Positions 9,198-17,645 of a stretch of 22,500 nucleotides of DNA are shown one piece after another. The position numbers and the translations under genes were made by a program. The first letter of the stretch is position 1, and every line of letters starts with the position of its first letter. The notes beneath the pieces were generated by a model. The model was not told the DNA's origin. It saw only the letters and a list, made by a program, of their open reading frames with translations, and made no database searches. Origin of the DNA: Cryptomeria japonica (Eukaryota > Streptophyta > Pinopsida > Cupressales > Cupressaceae); the NCBI RefSeq assembly GCF_030272615.1, contig NW_026728910.1, positions 77,501 through 100,000 of the forward strand, given 5' to 3'.

Positions 9198-9385
9198 TCA
9201 TACATGTGTAGCCTGCAACAACGATTAGGACATCCACCCCAACTTCTGAATTCGTCTGCGTTGACCGCACCAAAGGTGCACGCCTTGGTGCTCACCAAAA
9301 TCCGACTTCCGACTTCTTCTGCTATGCGGGGTCTTTGAGGTTGGCGCAGTGCGCACAACCAGGGGAGTCAACCCACCGAATGCAA

Positions 9386-9417
9386 CACCTCCCCTATATA
9401 AGCTATTTGTCTGATTC
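9386..9417 (-). promoter_or_regulatory. Putative spacer promoter, class II copy 9
   Basis: Predicted +1 near 9394, after the 220-bp step. The core is intact; the flank has GTCAACCCACCGAATGC. Confidence 0.5.
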
Positions 9418-9542
9418 TCATACATGCGTAGACTGCAGCAATGATTAGGACATCCACCCCAACTTTTGACTTCTTAAACAAGACAGGGTCTTTGAAGTTG
9501 GTGCAGTGCACACAACCAGGGGAGTCGACCCATCAAACGCAA

Positions 9543-9575
9543 CACCTCCCCTATATAAAGCTATTTGTCCGATTC
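9543..9575 (-). promoter_or_regulatory. Putative spacer promoter, class II copy 10 (one-base insertion)
   Basis: Predicted +1 near 9551. This most distal copy reads CTATATAAAGC, with one extra A beside the TATATA, so on the minus strand it is GCTTTATATAGGGGAGG. The initiation core is kept but the upstream flank is shifted by one base. Confidence 0.45.
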
Positions 9576-9639
9576 TCATACGTGTAGTCTGCAGCAGCGA
9601 TTAGGACATCGACCCCAACTTCCGAATTCGTTTGCATTG

Positions 9640-9788
9640 ACCGCACCAAAGGTGCACGCCTTGGTGTGCACCCTGGAGTGCACTTTGGTGCTCACCTCGG
9701 TGCACACTTTGGTGTGCACCTCGGTGTGCACCAAAGGTGCGCACCTTGGAGCGCACCAAAGGTGTACACTTTGGAGCGCACCACATAG
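9640..9788. repeat. Cluster of GGTGYRCACC-type short palindromes
   Basis: Closely spaced variants of GGTGCGCACC, GGTGTGCACC, GGTGCACACC and AAAGGTGCGCACCTTGG fill this stretch with a loose step of 11 to 16 bp. It links the promoter units on the left to the G-rich region on the right and uses the same motif as the 5S-bearing units further on. Confidence 0.8.
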
Positions 9789-10315
9789 GGTCTTTGAGAG
9801 GTTGGCGCAGTGCGCACACCAAGGTGGGTGTTGAGGTGCGTGCCGAGGTGGGTGGGTGCTAGGGTGCGCTCCATGGTGGGTGCCAGGGTGGGTGCGTGCT
9901 AGGGTGGATTCCAAAGAGGGTCATAGGGTGGGTGCCAAGGTGGGTTGGTGATATAGTGGGTTCAAAGGTGGGTACTAGGGTGGGTTCCAAGGTGGGTCAC
10001 AAGTTGGGTGCCAGGATGCGTGGGTGTTAGGTTGGGTGCCAAGGTGGGCTCCTGCGTGGGTGGGTGCTAGGGTGGGTTTCAAGGTGGACGCGAGGGCGGG
10101 TGCCAAGGTGGGTAACAAGTTGGGTGTTAGGATGGGTGAGTGCTAGAGTGGGTGCCAAGGTGGGTGGGTGCTAAGGTGGATGCCAAGGTGGTTCACAGGG
10201 TGGGTGGGTTCTAGGGTGAGTTCCAAGGTGGGTCACAGGTTCAGTGCTAGGGTGGGTGTCAAGGCGGGTGTCGAGGTGCCTGGGTGCTAGGGTGTGGATG
10301 CCAATGTGGGTCATA

Positions 10316-10334
10316 GGGTGGGTACTAGGGTGGG
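10316..10334 (+). other. Potential G-quadruplex
   Basis: Four GGG tracts are separated by loops of 1, 5 and 1 bases (GGGTGGGTACTAGGGTGGG), which satisfies the standard quadruplex pattern. Whether it folds is not shown by sequence alone. Confidence 0.7.
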
Positions 10335-10401
10335 CTGCAATGTGGGTGCCAAGGTGGGTAACATGCTCGGTGGGTTCTAAATTGGGTGCCAGGGTGGGTG
10401 T

Positions 10402-10427
10402 GCACCCACCTTGCCCGAGGTGGGTGC
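10402..10427. repeat. Perfect 10-bp inverted repeat in the G-rich region
   Basis: GCACCCACCT (10402-10411) and AGGTGGGTGC (10418-10427) are exact complements around a 6-base spacer. It is one of few places where C-runs interrupt the G-rich plus strand. Confidence 0.85.
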
Positions 10428-11001
10428 CAAGGTGCCAGTGTGGGTGGGTGCTAAGGTGGATGCCAAGGTGGGTGAGAAGGTGGGTGATAGGTTGAGTGGT
10501 AGGATGGGTGGGTGCCAAGATGGGTCACAGGGTGGGTGCAAGGGTGGGTAGGTGCTAGGGTTGGTGTCAGGGTGGGTGGGTGCTAGGTTGGGTTCCAAGG
10601 TGGGTGCGAGGGTGAGTGTCAAGGTGGGTCACAGGTTAGGTGCTAGGATGGGTGAGTGCTAGGGTGCAAAGGTGCCAGGGTGGGTGCTAGGATGGGTCGA
10701 TGCTAGGGTGAGTGGCAAGGTGGGTCCACAAGTGTCAAGGTGGGTGCCGAGGTGGGTGCCAAGTCGGCGACTGCTATGGTGGATGCCAAGGTGGGTCACG
10801 GGGTGGGTGCCAAGTTGCTAGGTTGGGTTCCAAGGTGGGTGCCAACGTGGGTGCTAGGGTGCGTGGGTTAAAGGGTGTGTCACAACGTGGGTGCCAGGAT
10901 GGGTGCGCACCCACACTGGCCAAGACGGGTGCGGGTGCAAGGTTGGGTTCCAAGCCCGGTCACAGGCTGGGTGCTAGGATGGGTGGGTGCCAAGGTGGGC
11001 A

Positions 11002-11025
11002 CCAGGGTGGGTGCACCCACCCTGG
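11002..11025. repeat. Perfect 24-bp palindrome at the duplication boundary
   Basis: The 24 bases are an uninterrupted palindrome centred between 11013 and 11014; the right half is GCACCCACCCTGG less its first base. The 7,937-bp tandem repeat begins at 11013, essentially at the palindrome centre. The second unit keeps only the right half. Confidence 0.92.
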
Positions 11026-11039
11026 CCAAGGTGGGTCAC

Positions 11040-11071
11040 GGGGTGGGTCCTAGGGTGGGTAACGGGGTGGG
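11040..11071 (+). other. Potential G-quadruplex with six G-tracts, unit 1
   Basis: GGGG and GGG tracts occur six times with loops of 1, 5, 1, 4 and 1 bases, just inside the start of the 7,937-bp unit. It is the densest quadruplex candidate in the window and is repeated exactly in unit 2. Confidence 0.75.
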
Positions 11072-11529
11072 TACTAAGGTGCGTGCCAAGGTGGGTCATA
11101 GGGTGGGTGCCAAGGTGGGCACCAGGGTGGGTGTGCACCAACCCTAGCCAGGGTAGGTCACGGGGTGGTTGTCGGGGTGGGCGTCAAGGAGCCAAGGTGG
11201 GTGGCAAGTAGCCAAGTTGCGTGCCAAGGTGGGTGTCGGGGTGGGTGCCAAGGATCCAAGGTGGGTGCCAAGGAACCAAGGTGGGTGTCTGGGTGGGTGC
11301 CGAGGTGGGAGCCAGGGTGGGTCCCAAGGTGAGTGCAAAGGTGGGTGCCAGGGTCAAGGTGAGTGCCAATGTGGGTTCCAAGGTGCCAGGGTCAGGGTGA
11401 GTGCCAATGTGGGTTCAAAGGTGCTAAGTTGGGTGCGAGGTTGGGTGCGAGGGTGGGTGGGTGCCAAGGTGTGCTAGGTGGAAGCCCGGGTGGGTCGGCA
11501 TCCCATGGGTGTCGAGTTGGGTGCCTGAT

Positions 11530-11880
11530 GGGTGCTTCTTGTCAAGTTTTAGTCGTCGGGACTCATTTCGAGCCTTAGAGGTCGTTTCTTGTCCGGTTGC
11601 CCTGTCTTCGACCTGGGAACCCAATTTTGGTCCTCGGGTCCCATTTTTTTTTGTCTCGCATCCCACTTTTGGCCTGTGGCCTTTTCGGGGTCGATTCTCG
11701 TTTTGGGCATCAGAGCATGTTTCTTCTCCTAAAACCCAATATTTGTTTATTAAGTCTCGGAACACATTTTTGTTCTCGTGGACCCATCATGGGTCTTGGA
11801 ACGCATTTGTGGTCCTTGGGTCCCATTTTGCATCCCGAAACTTGTGTTTTGGTGCTTGATCCCTATTTTGGGTGCCCACC
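11530..11880. repeat. T-rich degenerate repeat segment, unit 1
   Basis: Composition changes abruptly from G-rich to T-rich. Loose variants of CTCGGGTCCCATTTT recur (near 11635, 11660, 11765, 11795 and 11815), along with GGAACRCATTT and ATCCCACTTTTGG. I find no gene. In the rDNA model it lies between the 5S gene and the spacer promoters. Confidence 0.65.
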
Positions 11881-12239
11881 TTGCACCAAGTGCGCACCCG
11901 GGGCAAACCGAGCGCCTTGGTGCACCGGGGCAAGATCGAGCGTGCACCCGAGGCGCCCCGAACATGCACCAAGGTGCACTCGGCCCACATGTGAGCGCAG
12001 GTCGTTGCGCCCGAGGTGGTGTGTGGGCACCGCGTTGCAGACGGGACACTGCACGCACACGACGCCCCCTCCAGGTGCACGCACGTAGGCCGGGCCGGGT
12101 GCACACCCGACGCCCTAGCAAGGTGCGCGCACCCGGGCAGGGCTCACACTTGGCGAACGGGGCGCACTTCGCGAGGGAGGGTGTGCACCTCGACGGGGGT
12201 GGGTGGCCGGGGTGGATTCGCACGTGGGTCGCGGTTTGC
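11881..12239. other. GC-rich spacer upstream of 5S, unit 1
   Basis: This stretch holds GTGCGCACCCGGGGCAAACC and other GTGCACC-type elements also found downstream of the 5S gene, but no regular period. No gene is recognised; open frames on both strands are composition-driven. Confidence 0.6.
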
Positions 12240-12267
12240 TAAGTACACACTGCGACAAGCTCATAAC
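12240..12267 (+). promoter_or_regulatory. 5S upstream element, copy 1
   Basis: Plant 5S genes usually have a TATA-like box near -28 and C at -1. Here TAAGTA occupies -28 to -23 and C is at -1. The box is weak; a GC pair lies at -16/-15 rather than the usual -12. The second gene has the identical flank. Confidence 0.55.
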
Positions 12268-12386
12268 GGGTGCGATCATACCAGCATTAGTGCACCGGAT
12301 CCCATCAGAACTCCGCAGTTAAGCGCGCTTGGGCCGGAGTAGTACTGGGATGGGTGACCTCCCGGGAAGTCCCGGTGTTGCACCCT
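12268..12386 (+). rRNA. 5S ribosomal RNA, copy 1
   Basis: The 119 bases match the land-plant 5S consensus from GGGTGCGATCATACCAGC to GTGTTGCACCC, and the ends pair as helix I (GGGTGC with GCACCC). The internal Pol III control region is intact: A box near 12317-12333 (AGTTAAGCGCGCTTGGG), intermediate element and C box near 12348-12372 (GGATGGGTGACCTCCCGGG). The product is the 5S RNA of the large ribosomal subunit. Position 19 is A here and G in the other copy; with C at position 59 this makes an A-C mismatch in helix II, so this copy may be a slightly defective variant. A run of T follows at once. Orientation is opposite to the predicted Pol I promoters. Confidence 0.97.
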
Positions 12387-12398
12387 TTTTTAGTTTTT
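12386..12398 (+). terminator. Pol III terminator of 5S copy 1
   Basis: Six T residues directly follow GCACCC, then AG and five more T. This is the standard Pol III stop signal, with a backup run. Confidence 0.9.
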
Positions 12399-12823
12399 CG
12401 CCGGGCGTCGCAATGCTATTTGAATAAACCTTTTGCCCGTTTGCGTTCTCGTCGGGGCCGGGCCGGGCCGGGGTGCGCTGCCCGCACTACCGCGCGCGCG
12501 GGGGGCGACACCGAGCGCGCACCCGAGGCACCCCGAGCACACAGGCCACGGTGCAACCCGGGCGTTGTGCGCGCACCCCGGTGCGCCCGAGGTGCTGCGC
12601 GCGCACCCAGGTGAAATCGGTGTGCACCTCGGCCAGTGCGCGCTCGGTCGAGTCGCGCACGTTGGCCAAGGTGCACGGTGATGTTTCTTACTCTAAGGTT
12701 CCGCACCAGACGCCCGGGACAGGTGAGCGAAGCTGGGCGGGGCCGGGTGCGCGGCCGGGGCAGGTGCACGCAGCTGGAGAGAGCTTTGGAGCACACTTCG
12801 GAGCGCACCAATGATGCGCTCCA
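12399..12823. other. GC-rich spacer downstream of 5S, unit 1
   Basis: GC-rich sequence with GGGCCGGGCCGGG and scattered GCGCGCACCC elements, no regular repeat period and no second 5S fragment. The open frames are arginine- and alanine-rich translations of GC-rich DNA and resemble no family. Confidence 0.6.
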
Positions 12824-12910
12824 TTCAAAAGTTTCCTGAAAAGGCAAAAAAAGTTGAGATTATAGAATTTCCCACTTGAGAGATTGTAAAAAAAAAAAAT
12901 TTAAAATGAA

Positions 12911-14605
12911 GGAAACGCGGGTGCCAAGGTGTGCGCAGCCTAGCCAAGGTGTGCGCACCAAGGCGCCCACCCTGGCGAAGGTGCACGCAAGGTGCGCACC
13001 CGAGGCAAACCGGACAATTAACCCAACTTTCGACTTCGCGCGCACCTTGGAGCGCACTTCGGAGCGCTCCTTGGTGCGCACCAATCTTGGGCACCTCGGA
13101 GTGCACCATGGCGCCCACCAAGGTGCGCACCCGGGGCAAACCGAGCTCCGACTTCGTGCGCACCTTGGAGCGCACGAAAGGTGCGCACCATGGCGCCCAC
13201 CAAGGTGCGCAGCCCAGCCAAGGCGTGCGCATCAAGGTGCGCACCCTGGCGAAGGTGCGCACCCGGGGCAAACCGAGCTCCGACTTCGTGCGCACCTTGG
13301 AGCGCACAAAAGGTGCGCAACCCAGCCAAGGTGTGCGCACCCCGGTCAAACCGAGCTCCGAATCGTGCGCACCAGAGGTGCACGCCATCGTGCGCACCTT
13401 GGAGCACACTTCGGAGCCCTCCTTGGTGCGCGCCGATGTTGCGCACCTCGGAGCGCACCCGGGGAAAACAATGCAATTAACCCGACTTTCGACTTCGTGG
13501 GCACCTCGGAGCGCTCTCGGGTTCGCACCTCGGAGCACACCGAGGTGCGCACCTTTGATGCGCTGCCTTCACCAATTTCCAGAAAAGGCAAGAAAACAAT
13601 GAGAAGGTGTGCGCACCGAGGTGCCCACCCTGGCGAAGGTGCACGCGAGGTGCGCACCCGGGGCAAACCGGGCTCCGACTTCGTGCACGCCGCACCTTGG
13701 AGCACACTTCGGAGCGCTCCTTGGTGCGCACCAGGGCGCGCAACCCAGCCGAGGTGCCCACCCCGGCGAAGGTGCACGCGAGGTGCGCACCCGGGGCAAA
13801 CCGGGCTCCGACTTCGTGCACGCCATGGTGCCCACCGCGGCGAAGGTGCACGCGAGGTGCGCACCCGGGGCAAACCGGGCTCCGACTTCGTGCACGCCGC
13901 ACCTTGGAGCACACTTCGGAGCGCTCCTTGGTGCGCACCATGGTGCCCACCAGGGCGCGCAACCCCGCCGAAGGTGCACGCGAGGTGCGCACCCGGGGCA
14001 AACCGGGCTCCGACTTCGTGCACGCCGCACCTTGGAGCACACTTCGGAGCGCTCCTTGGTGCGCACCATGGTGCCCACCAGGGCGCGCAACCCCGCCGAA
14101 GGTGCACGCGAGGTGCGCACCCGGGGCAAACCGGGCTCCGACTTCGTGCACGCCATGGTGCGCACCGCGGCGAAGGTGCGCACCCGGGGCAAACCGGGCT
14201 CCGACTTCGTGCACGCCGCACCTTGGAGCACACTTCGGAGCGCTCCTTGGTGCGCACCAGGGCGCGCAACCCAGCCGAGGTGCCCACCCCGGCGAAGGTG
14301 CACGCGAGGTGCGTACCCGGGGCAAACCGGGCTCCGACTTCGTGCACGCCGCACCTTGGAGCACACTTCGGAGCGCTCCTTGGTGCGCACCATGGTGCCC
14401 ACCAGGCCGCGCAACCCAGCCAAGGTGTGCGCACCAAGGTGCACGCGAGGTGCGCACCCGGGGCAAACCGGGGTCCGACTTCGTGCACGCCGCACCTTGG
14501 AGCACACATCGGGGCGCTCCCGGGTTCGCACCGGCGTTGCGCACCGTGGTGGGCACCTCGGAGCACACCAAGGTGGGCAGCGAGGTGCGCACCTTTGATG
14601 CGATG
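12911..14605. repeat. GTGCGCACC-rich subrepeats right of 5S, unit 1
   Basis: Tandem and partly deleted copies of a roughly 110 to 160 bp module: GGTGCGCACCCGGGGCAAAC, GGGCTCCGACTTCGTGCACG, CGCACCTTGGAGCACACTTC, GGAGCGCTCCTTGGTGCGCA, GCGCGCAACCCAGCC. Left of about 13600 the module has CCGAGCTCCGACTTCGTGCG; right of it CCGGGCTCCGACTTCGTGCA. Open frames of several hundred codons exist on both strands at once; they follow from the repeat length and lack of AT-rich stops, and I do not call them genes. Confidence 0.88.
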
Positions 14606-14800
14606 CCTTCACTAATTTCCATAAAAGGCAAAAAAAAAACGAGATTTTAAAATTTCCGTTTTGAAAGATAGTGAGAAAAAGGGAATGCTGGTGCCATCTT
14701 GAGCCCGCCCTGGTGCGCAGCCCAGCCAAGGTGTGCGCACCAAGGTGCCCACCCTGGCGAAGGTGCGCGCCCGGGCAATTAATCCAACTTCCAACTTCGC

Positions 14801-14935
14801 GCGCGCCAGGGTGGGAGCGCACCCAACAACCGGGCCTGGGAAGAGCCAATGCGAGAAACCCCACCAAACGCTCTGACAAAAAAAGAGGGGGCGCTCCAGT
14901 AACCCCGCTTCGGAGCGCACCCTGGGCAAACCCAG
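14801..14935. repeat. Unidentified block with CCAATGCGAGAAACCCCACC, copy 1
   Basis: A segment of about 120 to 135 bp unlike the surrounding GTGCGCACC modules: GCGCGCCAGGGTGG, GGGCCTGGGAAGAGCCAATG, AACCCCACCAAACGCTC, ACAAAAAAAGAGG, GCGCTCC and CCCCGCTTCGGAGCGC (a short inverted repeat). I do not recognise it. Further copies lie at 15282-15403, 17166-17300 and 17646-17767. Confidence 0.75.
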
Positions 14936-15281
14936 CCAAGGTGCCCACCCCGGCCAAGGTGCAGGCGAGGTGCGCACCCGGGGCAAACCGGGCTCCGACA
15001 ACGTGCACGCCGCACCTTGGAGCACACTTCGTAGCGCTCCCGGGTGCGCACCTCAGAGCACACCAAGGTGGGCAGCGAGGTGCGCACCTTTGATGCGCTG
15101 CCTTCACTAATTTCCAGAAAAGGCAAAAAAAAAAGGAGATTTTAAAATTTCCGTTTTGAAAGATAGTGAAAAAAACGGAACGCGCGTGCCATCTTGAGCC
15201 CGCCCTGGTGCGCAGCCCAGGTAAGGTGCCCACCCTGGCAAAGGTGCGCACCCGGGCAATTAACCCTACTTCCGACTTCGT

Positions 15282-15403
15282 GCGCGCCAGGGTGGCAACC
15301 GGGCCTCGGAAGAGCCAATGCGAGAAACCCCACCAAACGCTCCGACAAAAAAAGAGGCGGCGCTCCAATAACCCCGCTTCGGAGCGCAGCCGGGGCAAAC
15401 CCA
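15282..15403. repeat. Unidentified block, copy 2
   Basis: Same block as at 14801 but lacking a stretch of about 15 bp (GAGCGCACCCAACA) after CAGGGTGG, and reading AAAGAGGCGGCGCTCC where copy 1 has AAAGAGGGGGCGCTCC. Confidence 0.75.
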
Positions 15404-17165
15404 GCCAAGGTGCCCACCCCGACGAAGGTGCACGCGAGGTGCGCACCCGGGGCAAACCGGGCTCCGACAACGTGCACGCAGCACCTTGGAGCACACTTCG
15501 AAGCACTCCCGGGTGCCCACCGGCGTTGCGCACCGTGGTGGGCAGCGAGGTGCGCACCTTTGATGCGCTGCCTTCACTAATTTCCAGAAAAAGGCAAAAA
15601 AAAATGAGATTTTAAAATTTCCGTTTTGAAAGATAGTGAAAAAAAAGGAACGCGGGTGCCATCTTGAGCCCGCCCTGGTGCGCAGCCCAGGCAAGGCATG
15701 CGCACCAAGGTGCCCACCCGAGGTGCACACCCGGGGCAAACCGGGCTCCGACTTCGTGCAGGCCGCACCTTGGAGCACACTTCGGAGCGCTCCTTGGTGC
15801 GCACCATGGTGCCCACCAGGGCGCGCAACCCAGCCAAGGTCTGCACACCAAGGTGCCCACCCCGGCGAAGGTGCACGCGAGGTGCGCACCCGGGGCAAAC
15901 CGGGCTCCGACTTCGTGCACGCCATGGTGCCCACCGCGGCGAAGGTGCACGCGAGGTGCGCACCCGGGGCAAACCGGGCTCCGACTTCGTGCACGCCGCA
16001 CCTTGGAGCACACTTCGGAGCGCTCCTTGGTGCGCACCATGGTGCCCACCAGGGCGCGCAACCCAGCCAAGGTGTGCGCACCAAGGTGCACGCGAGGTGC
16101 GCACCCGGGGCAAACCGGGGTCCGACTTCGTGCACGCCGCACCTTGGAGCACACATCGGAGCGCTCCCAGGTTCGCACCAGCGTTGCGCACCTTTGATGC
16201 GCTGCCTTCACTAATTTCCAGAAAAGGCAAAAAAAAATGAGATTTTAAAATTTCCGTTCTGAAAGATAGTGAAAAAAACGGAACGCGGGTGCCATCTTGA
16301 GCCCTTCCTGGTGCGCAGCCCAGGCAAGTTGTGCGCACCAAGGTGCCCACCCTGGCGGAGGTGCGCGCCCGGGGCAATCCGGGCTCCGACTTCGTGCACT
16401 GCATGGTGCCCACCAAGGCGCGCAACCCAGCCAAGGTGCCCACCGCAGCGAAGGTGCACGCGAGGTGCGCACCCGAGGTGCACACCCGGGGCAAACCGGG
16501 CTCCGACTTCGTGCACGCCGCACCTTGGAGCACACTTCAGAGCGCTCCTTGGTGCGCACCAGGGCGCGCAACCCAGCCGAGGTGCCCACCCCGGCGAAGG
16601 TGCACGCGAGGTGCGCACCCGGGGCAAACCGGGCTCCGACTTCGTGCACGCCATGGTGCCCACCGCGGCGAAGGTGCGCACCCGGGGCAAACCGGGCTCC
16701 GACTTCGTGCACGCCGCACCTTGGAGCACACTTCGGAGCGCTCCTTGGTGCGCACCATGGTGCCCACCAGGCCGCGCAACCCAGCCAAGGTGTGCGCACC
16801 AAGGTGCACGCGAGGTGCGCACCCGGGGCAAACCGGGGTCCGACTTCGTGCACGCCGCACCTTGGAGCACACATCGGGGCGCTCCCGGGTTCGCACCGGC
16901 GTTGCGCACCGTGGTGGGCACCTCGGAGCACACCAAGGTGGGCAGCGAGGTGCGCACCTTTGATGCGATGCCTTCACTAATTTCCATAAAAGGCAAAAAA
17001 AAAACGAGATTTTAAAATTTCCGTTTTGAAAGATAGTGAGAAAAAGGGAATGCTGGTGCCATCTTGAGCCCGCCCTGGTGCGCAGCCCAGCCAAGGTTTG
17101 CGCACCAAGGTGCCCACCCTGGCGAAGGTGCGCGCCCGGGCAATTAACCCAACTTCCAACTTCGC

Positions 17166-17300
17166 GCGCGCCAGGGTGGGAGCGCACCCAACAACCGGGC
17201 CTGGGAAGAGCCAATGCGAGAAACCCCAACAAACTCTCTGACAAAAAAAGAGGGGGCGCTCCAGTAACCCCGCTTCGGAGCGCACCCTGGGCAAACCCAG
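17166..17300. repeat. Unidentified block, copy 3
   Basis: Copy of the 14801-14935 block, offset 2,365 bp, with CCCCAACAAACTCTCTG in place of CCCCACCAAACGCTCTG. Confidence 0.75.
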
Positions 17301-17645
17301 CCAAGGTGCCCACCCCGGCCAAGGTGCAGGCGAGGTGCGCACCCGGGGCAAACCGGGCTCCGACAACGTGCACGCCGCACCTTGGAGCACACTTCGTAGC
17401 GCTCCCGGGTGCGCACCTCAGAGCACACCAAGGTGGGCAGCGAGGTGCGCACCTTTGATGCGCTGCCTTCACTAATTTCCAGAAAAGGCAAAAAAAAAAG
17501 GAGATTTTAAAATTTCCGTTTTGAAAGATAGTGAAAAAAACGGAACGCGCGTGCCATCTTGAGCCCGCCCTGGTGCGCAGCCCAGGTAAGGTGCCACCCT
17601 GGCAAAGGTGCGCACCCGGGCAATTAACCCTACTTCCGACTTCGT

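Larger units (their letters stand above)
8639..9788 (-). repeat. 157-bp promoter-bearing repeat units
   Basis: GGTCTTTGARGTTGG landmarks lie at 8639, 8796, 8953, 9110, 9330 and 9487, with a last one (GGTCTTTGAGAGGTTGG) at 9789. The steps are 157, 157, 157, 220, 157 and 302. The longer steps contain added ACCGCACCAAAGGTGCACGCC-type sequence. Each of the first six is followed 64 bp later by a TATATA box; the last landmark has none and passes straight into the G-rich region. 157 is close to half of the neighbouring 311-bp period. Confidence 0.92.
9825..11480 (+). repeat. G-rich strand-asymmetric degenerate tandem repeat
   Basis: Plus-strand sequence is made of GGGTGGGTGCYARGGTGGGTNCCAAGG variants with an irregular period of about 10 to 25 bp. 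Runs of G lie almost only on the plus strand, giving strong strand bias for about 1.65 kb. Several stretches have four or more GGG runs with short loops. I see no protein gene; the short open frames are low-complexity. Its right part (from 11013) is repeated at 18950-19417. Confidence 0.93.
14606..16970. repeat. Higher-order repeat round 1 (four blocks, 2,365 bp)
   Basis: A-rich motifs divide this into four blocks of 495, 470, 634 and 766 bp. The first two contain a distinctive segment with CCAATGCGAGAAACCCCACC; the last two contain GTGCGCACC modules. The same order follows at 16971, offset 2,365 bp. Homology extends somewhat left of 14606, to about 14320. Confidence 0.88.

Noticed and set aside
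5493-9575. Array of Pol II promoters on the plus strand (CTATATAAG TATA boxes)
   Set aside because: Not fully excluded, but no coding gene follows any copy on the plus strand, and the minus-strand TATATAGGGG fits Pol I better. Kept as the stated alternative.
9825-11480. Telomeric or interstitial telomere repeat
   Set aside because: GGGTGGGTGCCAAGG is G-rich but has no TTTAGGG periodicity.
12876-14615. Open frame of 579 codons on the plus strand, with a 558-codon counterpart at 20812-22488
   Set aside because: It lies in GTGCGCACC tandem repeats, with comparably long frames open on both strands at the same place. The translation is arginine/alanine/proline-rich low complexity with no domain, and frames run through A-rich spacer motifs.
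14801-14935. Degenerate extra 5S or tRNA gene
   Set aside because: No A box, C box or 5S helix I sequence can be aligned; GGATGGGTGACCTCC occurs only in the two called 5S genes.
13569-15557. Open frame of 662 codons on the minus strand, the longest in the window
   Set aside because: Same repeat composition effect; it crosses three A-rich boundary motifs and has no recognisable family. Counterparts in round 2 are broken by 1-bp and non-triplet length changes.
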